From contig JACQPS010000153.1 in assembly GCA_016207445.1 (NCBI GenBank), forward strand, positions 1 to 21,834: a stretch of DNA of 21,834 bases, given 5' to 3'. How positions within the stretch are numbered: the first letter of the stretch is position 1; every line of letters starts with the position of its first letter. The stretch is from Gemmatimonadota bacterium. GTDB taxonomy: Bacteria > Gemmatimonadota > Gemmatimonadetes > Longimicrobiales > RSA9. Shown here in pieces: positions 15,489-21,834 of this stretch. The translations under genes and the position numbers were made by a program. The notes beneath the pieces were generated by a model. The model ran no database searches and had not been told where the DNA came from. It saw only the letters and a list, made by a program, of their open reading frames with translations.

Positions 15489-16370
15489 ATGCAGCTACGT
15501 GAGCTGCTGCCCCGCGAACGCCTGATCGTGCCGCTCGAGGCCGCCTCCCTGCGGGAGGCGATCGCGGCGATGATCCGCCACCTCGGCGCGAGCGGCGCGG
15601 TGCGCGACCCGCAAGCGCTCGAGCGGCTGCTGGCCGAAGCCCGGCTGCGTGACGTGGTGCCGGTCGGCGGCCGGGTGGCGCTTCCGCATTTCCGCACCGA
15701 TGCCGTGGCGGACCTGGTGGTGGCGGTGGGCGTGTCCCCGCGGCCGCTCGCGGCCCGCGAAGCCGCCTTCGAGGTGGCGCCGCAGGTGCTGGTCCTCATC
15801 CTCGCGCCGCGCGATGCGGCCACCTTCTACCTCCAGACGGTATCCGCCATCGCGCGCGTGCTCCGCAAGGAGGACGTGGTGCAGCGGCTCGCGCAGGCGC
15901 GCTCGGCCGATGACGTGCTCGCGATCGCGGAGCTGGCGAACTTGAGGATCCAGCCGCGGCTCGCGGTGCGGGACGTGATGGCGCACAACGTGAGCACGCT
16001 CTCGCCGGACGCGCCCGTCGAGGAAGTCGTGAATCTGCTGGTGCGGCAGCGCCTGCGTGCGCTGCCGGTGGTCGGCGAAAAGCGGGAGGTTCTGGGCATC
16101 GTCTCGGAGTGGGACCTGGTGCGCGCCTTGCTGCCGCAGCTGCCGCAGGCGGCAGGCGCCGGGGTCGAAGACCTGGAGGTGCCGCCGGATCTGCGCGTGC
16201 GCGACATCATGACCCGCTCCGTGCTCTGTATCTCCGAGGACATGGGCCTGGACGAGGCCGCGAATCTGATGATCAACAAGAACGTGGAGCAGTTCCCCGT
16301 CGTCTCCGAAGGCAGACTGGTCGGGCTGCTCAGTCGGGCGGACTTGATCCGCAAGTTGCTCGGGAGGTAA
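15489..16370 (+). CDS. PTS EIIA (PtsN-type) domain fused to two CBS domains
   Basis: The 293-residue protein has an N-terminal type-2 PTS EIIA domain (about 1-145) and two C-terminal CBS domains (about 158-215 and 235-292). The EIIA phospho-acceptor site is visible as VALPHFRT with H67. The CBS repeats show VRDVMAHNVSTLSPDAPVEE and VRDIMTRSVLCISED, each followed by a PVV core and a GIVSEWDL- or GLLSRADL-like end. EIIA domains of this type usually serve regulation by phosphorylation rather than sugar uptake, and CBS pairs often bind AMP, ADP or ATP, so a nutrient/energy sensor is inferred. No transporter domain is attached. The start ATG 15489 has no clear ribosome-binding site. The gene lies between sucD and ndk. 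Confidence 0.85.
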   Translation: MQLRELLPRERLIVPLEAASLREAIAAMIRHLGASGAVRDPQALERLLAEARLRDVVPVGGRVALPHFRTDAVADLVVAVGVSPRPLAAREAAFEVAPQVLVLILAPRDAATFYLQTVSAIARVLRKEDVVQRLAQARSADDVLAIAELANLRIQPRLAVRDVMAHNVSTLSPDAPVEEVVNLLVRQRLRALPVVGEKREVLGIVSEWDLVRALLPQLPQAAGAGVEDLEVPPDLRVRDIMTRSVLCISEDMGLDEAANLMINKNVEQFPVVSEGRLVGLLSRADLIRKLLGR

Positions 16371-16378
16371 AGACCGGA

Positions 16379-16813
16379 ATGGAGTACACGCTCGCCATCA
16401 TCAAGCCCGACGCCGTGGGCCGCCACCTCGCCGGGCGCATCCTGGCGCATCTCGAAGAGGACGGTTTCCGGATCCGCGGCCTGCGCATGCTGCGCCTGGC
16501 CGAGGCGCAGGCGCGCGAGTTCTACGCCGTGCATCGGGGGCGACCCTTCTACGAGCCGCTGGTGCGCTTCATGACGTCGGGGCCGTGCATCCCCGTGCTG
16601 CTCGAGCGACAGGACGCGGTGGCGCGGCTGCGCGTGGTCATCGGCGCCACGGACCCCAAGGAGGCCGAGCCGGGGACCGTGCGTGCCCTCTACGCCGAGT
16701 CCAAGGAGCGGAACGCAATACACGCATCGGATGCCCTCGAAACGGCTGAGCGGGAGGCGCGCTTCTTCTTCGCGCTGGCCGATGTTCTCGGCACCGCGCC
16801 GGTCCCCGGGTAA
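16379..16813 (+). CDS. ndk: Nucleoside diphosphate kinase
   Basis: Ndk transfers the gamma phosphate between nucleoside triphosphates and diphosphates through a phosphohistidine, balancing the NTP pools. The 144-residue product is of normal length, begins MEYTLAIIKPDAVGR, and contains the active-site motif RNAIHASD with catalytic H115. GATDPKEAEPGTVRALYAES is the expected stretch before it. ATG 16379 has GGGAGGT (16362-16368) 10 bases upstream, overlapping the stop region of the preceding gene. Position after sucCD and an EIIA-CBS protein places it in a small energy-metabolism group. No defects are seen. Confidence 0.97.
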   Translation: MEYTLAIIKPDAVGRHLAGRILAHLEEDGFRIRGLRMLRLAEAQAREFYAVHRGRPFYEPLVRFMTSGPCIPVLLERQDAVARLRVVIGATDPKEAEPGTVRALYAESKERNAIHASDALETAEREARFFFALADVLGTAPVPG

Positions 16814-16837
16814 CCCACGCCGGACCACGCGTTTCGG

Positions 16838-16868
16838 TTGACACAGGGCGCAATTCCCGCGATGTTAA
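16838..16868 (+). promoter_or_regulatory. Candidate promoter for the DUF177-rpmF-plsX-fab cluster
   Basis: A consensus TTGACA lies at 16838-16843 in the 61-base gap after ndk. Possible -10 matches are poor: GATGTT (16861-16866, 17-base spacing) or TGTTAA (16863-16868, 19-base spacing). Either would start transcription at about 16873-16875, at the ATG itself. The -35 is convincing and the -10 is not. Confidence 0.35.
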
Positions 16869-16874
16869 AGGGTT

Positions 16875-17387
16875 ATGCTGGAACTGGACCTCGTCCAGCT
16901 GCAGCGTGAGGGGCGGGTCGCCCTCGAGGGCGAGATCCCGTCCGCCGATCCCCTCTGGGAGAAGGACGAAGTTCGCCTCACGGAGCCGGTCCGAGTGCGG
17001 CTTCAGGCCCAGCAGGTCGGAGCGGACGTGCTCGTGCGCGGCCACATCACCACGGCCCTCGAGCTGCCCTGCCGGCGTTGCCTGGAGCCGGTCGTGCTCC
17101 GGCTGGACGAGCCCGTGACCTTCCTCTTCCGACACGGCGTAGCGGACTGGGAAGCGGTGCAGGAGGAAGCGTACCCGCTGCCGGAGCGGGCCCAGGAGCT
17201 GGACCTGAGGCAGCCGGTGCGGGAACATCTGTTGCTCGCCCGGCCGCAGTTCGCGCTCTGCGCCGAGCAATGCCAGGGACTGTGCCCGCACTGCGGCGCC
17301 AACTGGAACCAGGGGCGGTGCGAGTGCCGGGTGGAGGAGCAAGACGAGCGGTGGGCGCCGCTGCGCCGACTGCTGAATCGCGAGTGA
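16875..17387 (+). CDS. DUF177 (YceD-like) protein
   Basis: The 170-residue protein belongs to the DUF177/YceD group, nearly always encoded just before rpmF and sometimes linked to 23S rRNA or ribosome maturation. It has the family CxxC in ELPCRRCLEPV (C66, C69), and a cysteine-rich C-terminus (C129, C133, C137, C140, C149, C151) in QCQGLCPHCGANWNQGRC that could bind zinc. The ATG at 16875 is the family start, but AAAGGG (16867-16872) is only 2 bases away. It precedes rpmF by 15 bases, so co-expression is very likely. The biochemical role is not established. The gene name yceD is used for distant relatives in other bacteria. Confidence 0.88.
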   Translation: MLELDLVQLQREGRVALEGEIPSADPLWEKDEVRLTEPVRVRLQAQQVGADVLVRGHITTALELPCRRCLEPVVLRLDEPVTFLFRHGVADWEAVQEEAYPLPERAQELDLRQPVREHLLLARPQFALCAEQCQGLCPHCGANWNQGRCECRVEEQDERWAPLRRLLNRE

Positions 17388-17402
17388 ACGCGGGGAGGAG
17401 TC

Positions 17403-17585
17403 ATGGCGGTACCGAAGAAGAAGGTCTCCAAGCAGCGGAAACGGAAGCGGCGGGGCCACCACAAGGCCGCGCTGCCGACGGTGGTGATTTGCCCGCGCTG
17501 CGGCGACCCGAAGCTGCCGCATCGGGTCTGTCCGTCGTGCGGGACCTACCGCGATCAGCAGGTCATCGAGGTCGAGGAAATCTAA
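17403..17585 (+). CDS. rpmF: 50S ribosomal protein L32
   Basis: L32 is a small zinc-ribbon protein of the large ribosomal subunit. The 60-residue product starts with the basic MAVPKKKVSKQRKRKRRGHH and has two cysteine pairs, CPRC (C30, C33) and CPSC (C43, C46), so this is the four-cysteine zinc-binding form. GGGGAGGAG upstream of the ATG (about 17392-17400) is a strong ribosome-binding site. It lies between DUF177 and plsX, the standard order linking ribosome production to lipid synthesis. It ends 9 bases before plsX. Confidence 0.98.
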   Translation: MAVPKKKVSKQRKRKRRGHHKAALPTVVICPRCGDPKLPHRVCPSCGTYRDQQVIEVEEI

Positions 17586-17594
17586 GGGGGATCC

Positions 17595-18614
17595 GTGCGC
17601 ATCGCGCTGGATGCCATGGGGACCGACCGCCATCCGCGCATCGAGGTGGAGGGGGCGGTTCAGGCGCTGCGCGAATTGCCCGGTGACTTCACCATCCTGC
17701 TGGTGGGGAACCGGGCCCGCATCGAGGCGGAGCTGACCCGCTTCCCGGATCTAGCCGCGGGGCGGCTGGAGCTCGTACACGCCGCGCAGTGGATCGACCC
17801 GCACGAGGCGCCGGCATCCGCGGTTCGCCGGAAGGGGGAATCGTCGATCGTCATGGGCCTCGCAATGCAGCGGGAGGGGAAGGCCGACGCCTTCGTGAGC
17901 GCCGGGTCGACGGGTGCGGTCATGGCGGCGTCGCTTTTCATCTTGCGGCCGCTGCCGGGCGTGGACCGGCCGGCGGTCGCGACGGTCCTGCCCTCGGCGA
18001 GCGAGCCGGTCGTGCTGGTGGACGCGGGCGCGAACGTGGACAGCAAGCCGCACCAGCTGCTCCAGTTCGCGCGGCTGGGCGTCATCTACGCGCAGGACGT
18101 GCTGCGGCGGCCGCGGCCGCGCGTGGGGCTGCTCAACATCGGCGAGGAGCCGGAGAAGGGGAACGAGCTGGCGGTGGAGGCGCATCGGCTCCTGCGCGAG
18201 AGCGATCTCAACTTCGTCGGCAACGTGGAGGGGCGCGACATCATCGGCGGCGTGTGCGATGTCCTGGTGGCCGATGGCTTCGTCGGGAACGTGCTGCTCA
18301 AGTTCTACGAATCGGTCGCGGGATTCGTCTACGGCTTGCTGACGCGCGAGCTGGCCGCGGCGCATGCCGAGCTGCACCTGGAGAAAGTCTTTCAGGTTCT
18401 GGATTACACCGAGTATGGCGGCGCGCCGCTGCTGGGGGTGAACGGTCTCTCGATCATCTGCCACGGCGGCTCGCCGCCGCGCGCCATCAAGAACGCGATT
18501 CGCGTGGCGATCCAGGCGGTCGAGACGGGGATGGTCGAGCACATTCGGCGGGAGCTGGTGGGGCGGGAGTCGGCGTCCGAGCGGGCGCCGCGCAAAGCCG
18601 TGGAGGGCGCATGA
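17595..18614 (+). CDS. plsX: Phosphate acyltransferase PlsX
   Basis: PlsX makes acyl-phosphate from acyl-ACP and phosphate, the first step of the PlsX/PlsY route to phosphatidic acid. The 339-residue product shows the family pattern: N-terminal MRIALDAMGTD, AFVSAGSTGAVMAASLF, VDAGANVDSKPHQLLQFA, LLNIGEEPEKGNELAVEAH, and FVGNVEGRDIIGGVCDV with VADGFVGNVLLKFYE. The usual DAMGGD is DAMGTD here, which may be lineage-specific. The start is GTG 17595 with AAGGGGG (17584-17590) upstream. The stop overlaps the fabH ATG by ATGA. Confidence 0.97.
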   Translation: MRIALDAMGTDRHPRIEVEGAVQALRELPGDFTILLVGNRARIEAELTRFPDLAAGRLELVHAAQWIDPHEAPASAVRRKGESSIVMGLAMQREGKADAFVSAGSTGAVMAASLFILRPLPGVDRPAVATVLPSASEPVVLVDAGANVDSKPHQLLQFARLGVIYAQDVLRRPRPRVGLLNIGEEPEKGNELAVEAHRLLRESDLNFVGNVEGRDIIGGVCDVLVADGFVGNVLLKFYESVAGFVYGLLTRELAAAHAELHLEKVFQVLDYTEYGGAPLLGVNGLSIICHGGSPPRAIKNAIRVAIQAVETGMVEHIRRELVGRESASERAPRKAVEGA

Positions 18615-19603
18615 AGGCACCGAAGCCGCTGGTGGAGATCGTCTCGACCGGGCGCTGGCTCCCGGAGCGCGTGCTGACCAACGCCGAGCTGGAGCGGATG
18701 GTCGACACCAGCGATGCCTGGATCACCGAGCGCACCGGCATCAAGGAGCGGCGTATCGCGCCGCCCGAGATCGGCGCCGCCGAGATGGGCGCGCAAGCGG
18801 CGAAGATCGCGATGTGCCGAGCGGGCATTCACGCGGGCGAGATCGACGTGATCGTGGTGGCGACCGCCACCCCGGACCGGCTGCTGCCGGCCACCGCGTG
18901 CGACCTGCAGGCGCTGCTCGGCGCCACCAACGCGGCGGCATTCGACGTCTCGGCCGCGTGCACCGGGTTCATCTACGCGCTCACGGTGGCCGAGGGGTTG
19001 CTGGCGGCGGGTCGGGGCGAGATCGCGCTGGTCATCTCGACCGAGAAGATGAGCGGGATCGTCGACTGGACCGACCGCGCCACGTGCGTCTTGTTCGGCG
19101 ATGGCGCGGGGGCGGCCGTCGTGCGCAAGAGCACGAACAACCGCGGCATCCTGTCCAGCTTCATCCGCTCCGATGGCACGCTCGCCGAGCTGCTCTGGCG
19201 GCCCGCCGGCGGGGTGAAGGTGCCCGTGGACTACGCGGTGCTGGATGAGAAGGCGCACCTGATCAAGATGGCGGGACGCGAGGTCTTCAAGGCGGCGGTT
19301 CGCTCGATGGCGGAAGCGGCGGACCAGGCGCTGCTGCGGGCGGGCCTCACGGGCGAGGACATCGATCTTCTGATCCCGCACCAGGCCAACATGCGCATCA
19401 TCGAGGCGACCGCGCGCTACGCCAATATTCCCATGGAGAAGGTCTACGTGAACGTGGAGCGCTACGGCAACATGAGCTCGGCGACCATCGCGGTGGCGCT
19501 GGATGAGGCGATCGAGGAGGGGCGGCTCAAGCCCGGCTCGAAGGTGCTGATGGTCGCGTTCGGTGCAGGCTTCACCTGGGGATCGCTGGTGTTGCGTTGG
19601 TAG
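18611..19603 (+). CDS. fabH: 3-oxoacyl-ACP synthase III (KAS III)
   Basis: FabH condenses acetyl-CoA (or branched acyl-CoA) with malonyl-ACP to start fatty acid chains. The 330-residue protein has the complete Cys-His-Asn triad: C117 in DVSAACTGFIYAL, H257 in IPHQANMRII and N287 in ERYGNMSSATI. DAWITERTGIKERRI and GDGAGAAVV are also typical. ATG 18611 overlaps the plsX stop; longer in-frame extensions upstream are shadows of plsX. The last codons overlap the fabD start by 7 bases. Primer specificity (acetyl or branched) was not determined. Confidence 0.97.
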   Translation: MKAPKPLVEIVSTGRWLPERVLTNAELERMVDTSDAWITERTGIKERRIAPPEIGAAEMGAQAAKIAMCRAGIHAGEIDVIVVATATPDRLLPATACDLQALLGATNAAAFDVSAACTGFIYALTVAEGLLAAGRGEIALVISTEKMSGIVDWTDRATCVLFGDGAGAAVVRKSTNNRGILSSFIRSDGTLAELLWRPAGGVKVPVDYAVLDEKAHLIKMAGREVFKAAVRSMAEAADQALLRAGLTGEDIDLLIPHQANMRIIEATARYANIPMEKVYVNVERYGNMSSATIAVALDEAIEEGRLKPGSKVLMVAFGAGFTWGSLVLRW

Positions 19604-20526
19604 CACTCCTGTTTCCGGGCCAGGGCTCGCAGTTCGTGGGCATGGGCCGGGACCTGGCCGAGGCGTTCGCCGAGGGGCGCGCCACTTTTCAGGAAGCGGA
19701 CGAGGTGCTGGGGTTCGGCCTCTCGCGTCTCGCCTGGGACGGCCCGGAGGAAGAGCTGACCGCGACGCACAATGCCCAACCCGCCATTCTCGTCCATTCC
19801 ATCGCCGCCTACCGCATCGCCGCGCCGCGGCTCGAGCGCGTGGACATCCGCTTCGCGGCAGGGCACTCGCTCGGCGAGTTCAGCGCGTACGTCGCGGCGG
19901 GAGCCATGCGCTTCGGGGACGCGCTGCGCACCGTCCGTCGGCGCGGCGAGCTCATGTTGCGGAGCGGCCGCGAGCGGCCCGGTAGCATGGCCGCGATTCT
20001 GGGGCTGGACGACGACGCCGTGGAGCGCGTCTGCCTCGAGGCGACCACCGACGGCGGCGACTGCGTGGCCGCGAACTACAATGCACCGGGGCAGATCGTG
20101 ATCAGCGGCGACGTGCCGGCGGTCGAGCGGGCACTGGTGCTGGCGCGGGCCGCGGGCGCCCGGCGTGCGATCCGGCTGAACGTCTCCGGCGCGTTCCACT
20201 CGCCGCTCATGGCGGTGGCGAAGGCCGGACTCGCCGCCCATCTCGACTCCCTCCCGCTCGAGCACCCCCGCTTTCCGGTGGTCTCCAATGTGAACGCGCA
20301 GGCGATCACCGAGCCCGGTACGGCGCGGGAGCTGCTCGTGCAGCAGCTCACCGCGCCCGTGCGCTGGACCGCGTGCATGCGCACCATGCTGGACGCCGGC
20401 GTGCGCAGCTTCTTCGAGTTCGGGCCGGGCTCCGTGTTGAGCGGTCTGCTCCGGCGGCTCGAGCGCGCAGCGGAGACGCACACGCTCGGCACGGCGGCCG
20501 AGGTGCGGGAGCTGCTCGCGGCGTGA
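19597..20526 (+). CDS. fabD: Malonyl-CoA:ACP transacylase
   Basis: FabD loads malonate from CoA onto ACP to supply chain extender units. The 309-residue product starts VALLFPGQGSQFVGMG and has the active-site nucleophile S91 in AAGHSLGEFSAYVAAGA, R116 in RRRGELM, and H201 in VSGAFHSPLM. The only start codon giving the normal N-terminus is TTG 19597, inside the last codons of fabH (7-base overlap), with no strong ribosome-binding site, so translation probably depends on fabH. The length is normal. It overlaps fabG by GTGA at its end. Confidence 0.96.
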   Translation: MVALLFPGQGSQFVGMGRDLAEAFAEGRATFQEADEVLGFGLSRLAWDGPEEELTATHNAQPAILVHSIAAYRIAAPRLERVDIRFAAGHSLGEFSAYVAAGAMRFGDALRTVRRRGELMLRSGRERPGSMAAILGLDDDAVERVCLEATTDGGDCVAANYNAPGQIVISGDVPAVERALVLARAAGARRAIRLNVSGAFHSPLMAVAKAGLAAHLDSLPLEHPRFPVVSNVNAQAITEPGTARELLVQQLTAPVRWTACMRTMLDAGVRSFFEFGPGSVLSGLLRRLERAAETHTLGTAAEVRELLAA

Positions 20527-21278
20527 GCGCGACGCCGGTGCCGGCCGAGCTCGCCGGCCAGATCGCCCTCGTGACCGGGGGCAGCCGCGGGATCGGGCGC
20601 GCCATCGCGGAGCACCTGGCACGAGGCGGCGCGCGCGTCGCGCTGCTCGCGCGCTCGGCGGAGCGGGCGGAGGCGGCGGCGCGCGGGCTTCCGGGTGACG
20701 GGCACCGAGGTTACGGCTGCGACGTCGCGCGCGGTGCGCAGGTAGAGCAGACCGTGCGGCGTGTCGAGGACGACCTCGGCCCCATCGACATCCTGGTGAA
20801 CAACGCCGGGATCACCGAGGATAACGTTGTCATCCGTTTGAGCGAGGACGATTGGGACCGGGTGCTGGATACCAACCTCAAGGGTGCGTTCCACACCATC
20901 CGCGTCGTCGCCCGCGGCATGATGCGCCGGCGGCAGGGCCGGATCATCAACATCAGCAGCGTGGTCGGCCTTGCGGGCAATAAGGGGCAGGCCAATTATG
21001 CTGCTTCCAAGGCGGGGCTCGTCGGGCTGACCAAGGTGGTGGCCAAGGAGCTGGCGTCGCGCGGCGTGCTGTGCAACGCGGTCGCGCCGGGCTTCATCGA
21101 GACGGAGCTGACGGCGGGGCTGACGGAGCAGGCGCGCGAGGAGTTGTTGGGACAGATCGCCCTCGGGCGGCTGGGCTCGCCCGACGACGTCGCGGCCGTG
21201 GTCCGGTTCCTGTGCGGCCCGGGCGCCTCCTACATTACCGGCCAGGTGATCGTGGTGGATGGCGGGATGGTCATGTGA
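20523..21278 (+). CDS. fabG: 3-oxoacyl-ACP reductase (SDR family)
   Basis: FabG reduces 3-oxoacyl-ACP with NADPH in each elongation cycle. The 251-residue protein has the Rossmann glycine motif TGGSRGIG (18-25), NNAGI (93-97), N118, and the catalytic S146, Y159 and K163 in ISSVVG and ANYAASKAG. It ends with the typical ITGQVIVVDGGMVM. GTG 20523 overlaps the fabD stop (GTGA) and gives the normal length; the open frame further upstream is a shadow of fabD. The position between fabD and acpP, with the conserved GNKGQANY context, identifies it as the fatty acid synthesis member of the large SDR family. Confidence 0.96.
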   Translation: MSATPVPAELAGQIALVTGGSRGIGRAIAEHLARGGARVALLARSAERAEAAARGLPGDGHRGYGCDVARGAQVEQTVRRVEDDLGPIDILVNNAGITEDNVVIRLSEDDWDRVLDTNLKGAFHTIRVVARGMMRRRQGRIINISSVVGLAGNKGQANYAASKAGLVGLTKVVAKELASRGVLCNAVAPGFIETELTAGLTEQAREELLGQIALGRLGSPDDVAAVVRFLCGPGASYITGQVIVVDGGMVM

Positions 21279-21300
21279 CACTCCAACGGCGAGGGGGATC

Positions 21301-21543
21301 ATGGCGGAGAACATCGAAGCGAAGGTGAAGGAGATCATCGTCAACGAGCTGGGCGTGGAGCCGGACAAGGTCACGCCCGAAGCCTCGTTCGTTGAGGATC
21401 TGGGCGCCGATTCGCTCGACACCGTGGAGCTGGTCATGGCCTTCGAGGAGGAGTTCGGCCTCGAGATCCCGGACGAAGATGCCGAACAGCTCCAGACGGT
21501 CGGCGACGCCATCCGCTACCTGAACGAGCACAAGGCGGGCTGA
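21301..21543 (+). CDS. acpP: Acyl carrier protein
   Basis: ACP carries the growing acyl chain on a 4'-phosphopantetheine arm. The 80-residue acidic product has the modified serine S38 in EDLGADSLDTVELVMAFE and begins MAENIEAKVKEIIV. ATG 21301 has GAGGGGG about 4 bases upstream; the in-frame ATG at 21259 lies in the end of fabG and is rejected. It is 22 bases after fabG and 31 bases before fabF, the common fabG-acpP-fabF order. Confidence 0.97.
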   Translation: MAENIEAKVKEIIVNELGVEPDKVTPEASFVEDLGADSLDTVELVMAFEEEFGLEIPDEDAEQLQTVGDAIRYLNEHKAG

Positions 21544-21574
21544 CGTTCGCCCGTCCCCCGAGCCAATCGGTAGC

Positions 21575-21834
21575 ATGGAAACCCGCACTCCGCGCGGGCA
21601 CCGCGCCGTCATCACGGGCCTCGGACTACTCACGCCCGTCGGACTGGACGTCGAAACGAGCTGGCGCGCGCTGCTGGACGGCCAGAGCGGCGCGGGCCCG
21701 ATCACGCAGTTCGACGCCAGCGGGTTCGATGTGCGCTTCGCCTGCGAGCTCAAGGGCTTCGAGCCCGAGCAGTACATGGACCGCAAGGAGGTGCGGCGGA
21801 CCGACCGCTTCGCCCAATATGCCATTGGCGCGTC
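21575..21834 (+). CDS. fabF: 3-oxoacyl-ACP synthase II, N-terminal fragment
   Basis: The reading frame starts at ATG 21575 and runs off the window after 86 codons. The N-terminus HRAVITGLGLLTPVGLDVE, then SWRALLDGQSGAGPITQFDA and YMDRKEVRRTDRFAQYA, is typical of FabF (KAS II), which elongates acyl-ACP with malonyl-ACP. The catalytic Cys-His-His residues lie beyond the edge. No clear ribosome-binding site precedes the ATG. FabB cannot be strictly excluded, but position after acpP favours FabF. Confidence 0.93.
   Translation, partial: METRTPRGHRAVITGLGLLTPVGLDVETSWRALLDGQSGAGPITQFDASGFDVRFACELKGFEPEQYMDRKEVRRTDRFAQYAIGA

Overview
The window reads as one chromosomal segment of a high-GC bacterium. 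All genes are on the + strand, closely packed, often with overlapping stop/start codons, and GTG or TTG starts are frequent. I found no tRNA, rRNA, CRISPR array, transposase or phage gene. The gene set (long nuo operon, a UPF0182 membrane protein, sucCD, an EIIA-CBS fusion, and the rpmF-plsX-fab cluster) and the protein style suggest a Gemmatimonadota-like organism. That placement is an impression from the sequences and has not been tested with a tree.

Positions 2-7901 hold the 3' half of a respiratory complex I operon: the tail of nuoG, then nuoH, I, J, K, L, M and N. These encode the membrane arm plus the NuoI ferredoxin-like subunit. The operon ends at a strong hairpin terminator (7927-7966). 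A sigma-70-like promoter follows immediately for a phosphomannomutase/phosphoglucomutase gene (8064-9437), which overlaps a UPF0182 membrane protein gene of unknown function (9407-12163).

Positions 12201-16813 form an energy and nucleotide section: an orphan carbamate kinase, both subunits of succinyl-CoA synthetase (sucC, sucD), a PTS EIIA domain fused to two CBS domains, and nucleoside diphosphate kinase. Carbamate kinase and succinyl-CoA synthetase both make nucleoside triphosphate by substrate-level phosphorylation. Ndk equilibrates the NTP pool, and CBS domains commonly bind adenylates.

Positions 16875-21834 are the familiar lipid cluster: DUF177 (YceD-like), rpmF, plsX, fabH, fabD, fabG, acpP and the start of fabF, which runs off the window. 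It links a ribosomal protein to phospholipid and fatty acid synthesis.

The most unusual structure is in the two spacers around sucC. Each carries a long inverted repeat whose arms are short tandem repeats. The arcC-sucC spacer uses CGCAAAG heptamers. The sucC-sucD spacer uses degenerate hexamers (CGTACN / NGTACG). The sequences are unrelated, but the geometry is nearly the same: about 96-97 bp in total with a 24-nt central loop. They look like two families of small repeat element or structured RNA inserted in the same operon. No gene-free stretch exceeds about 165 bases.
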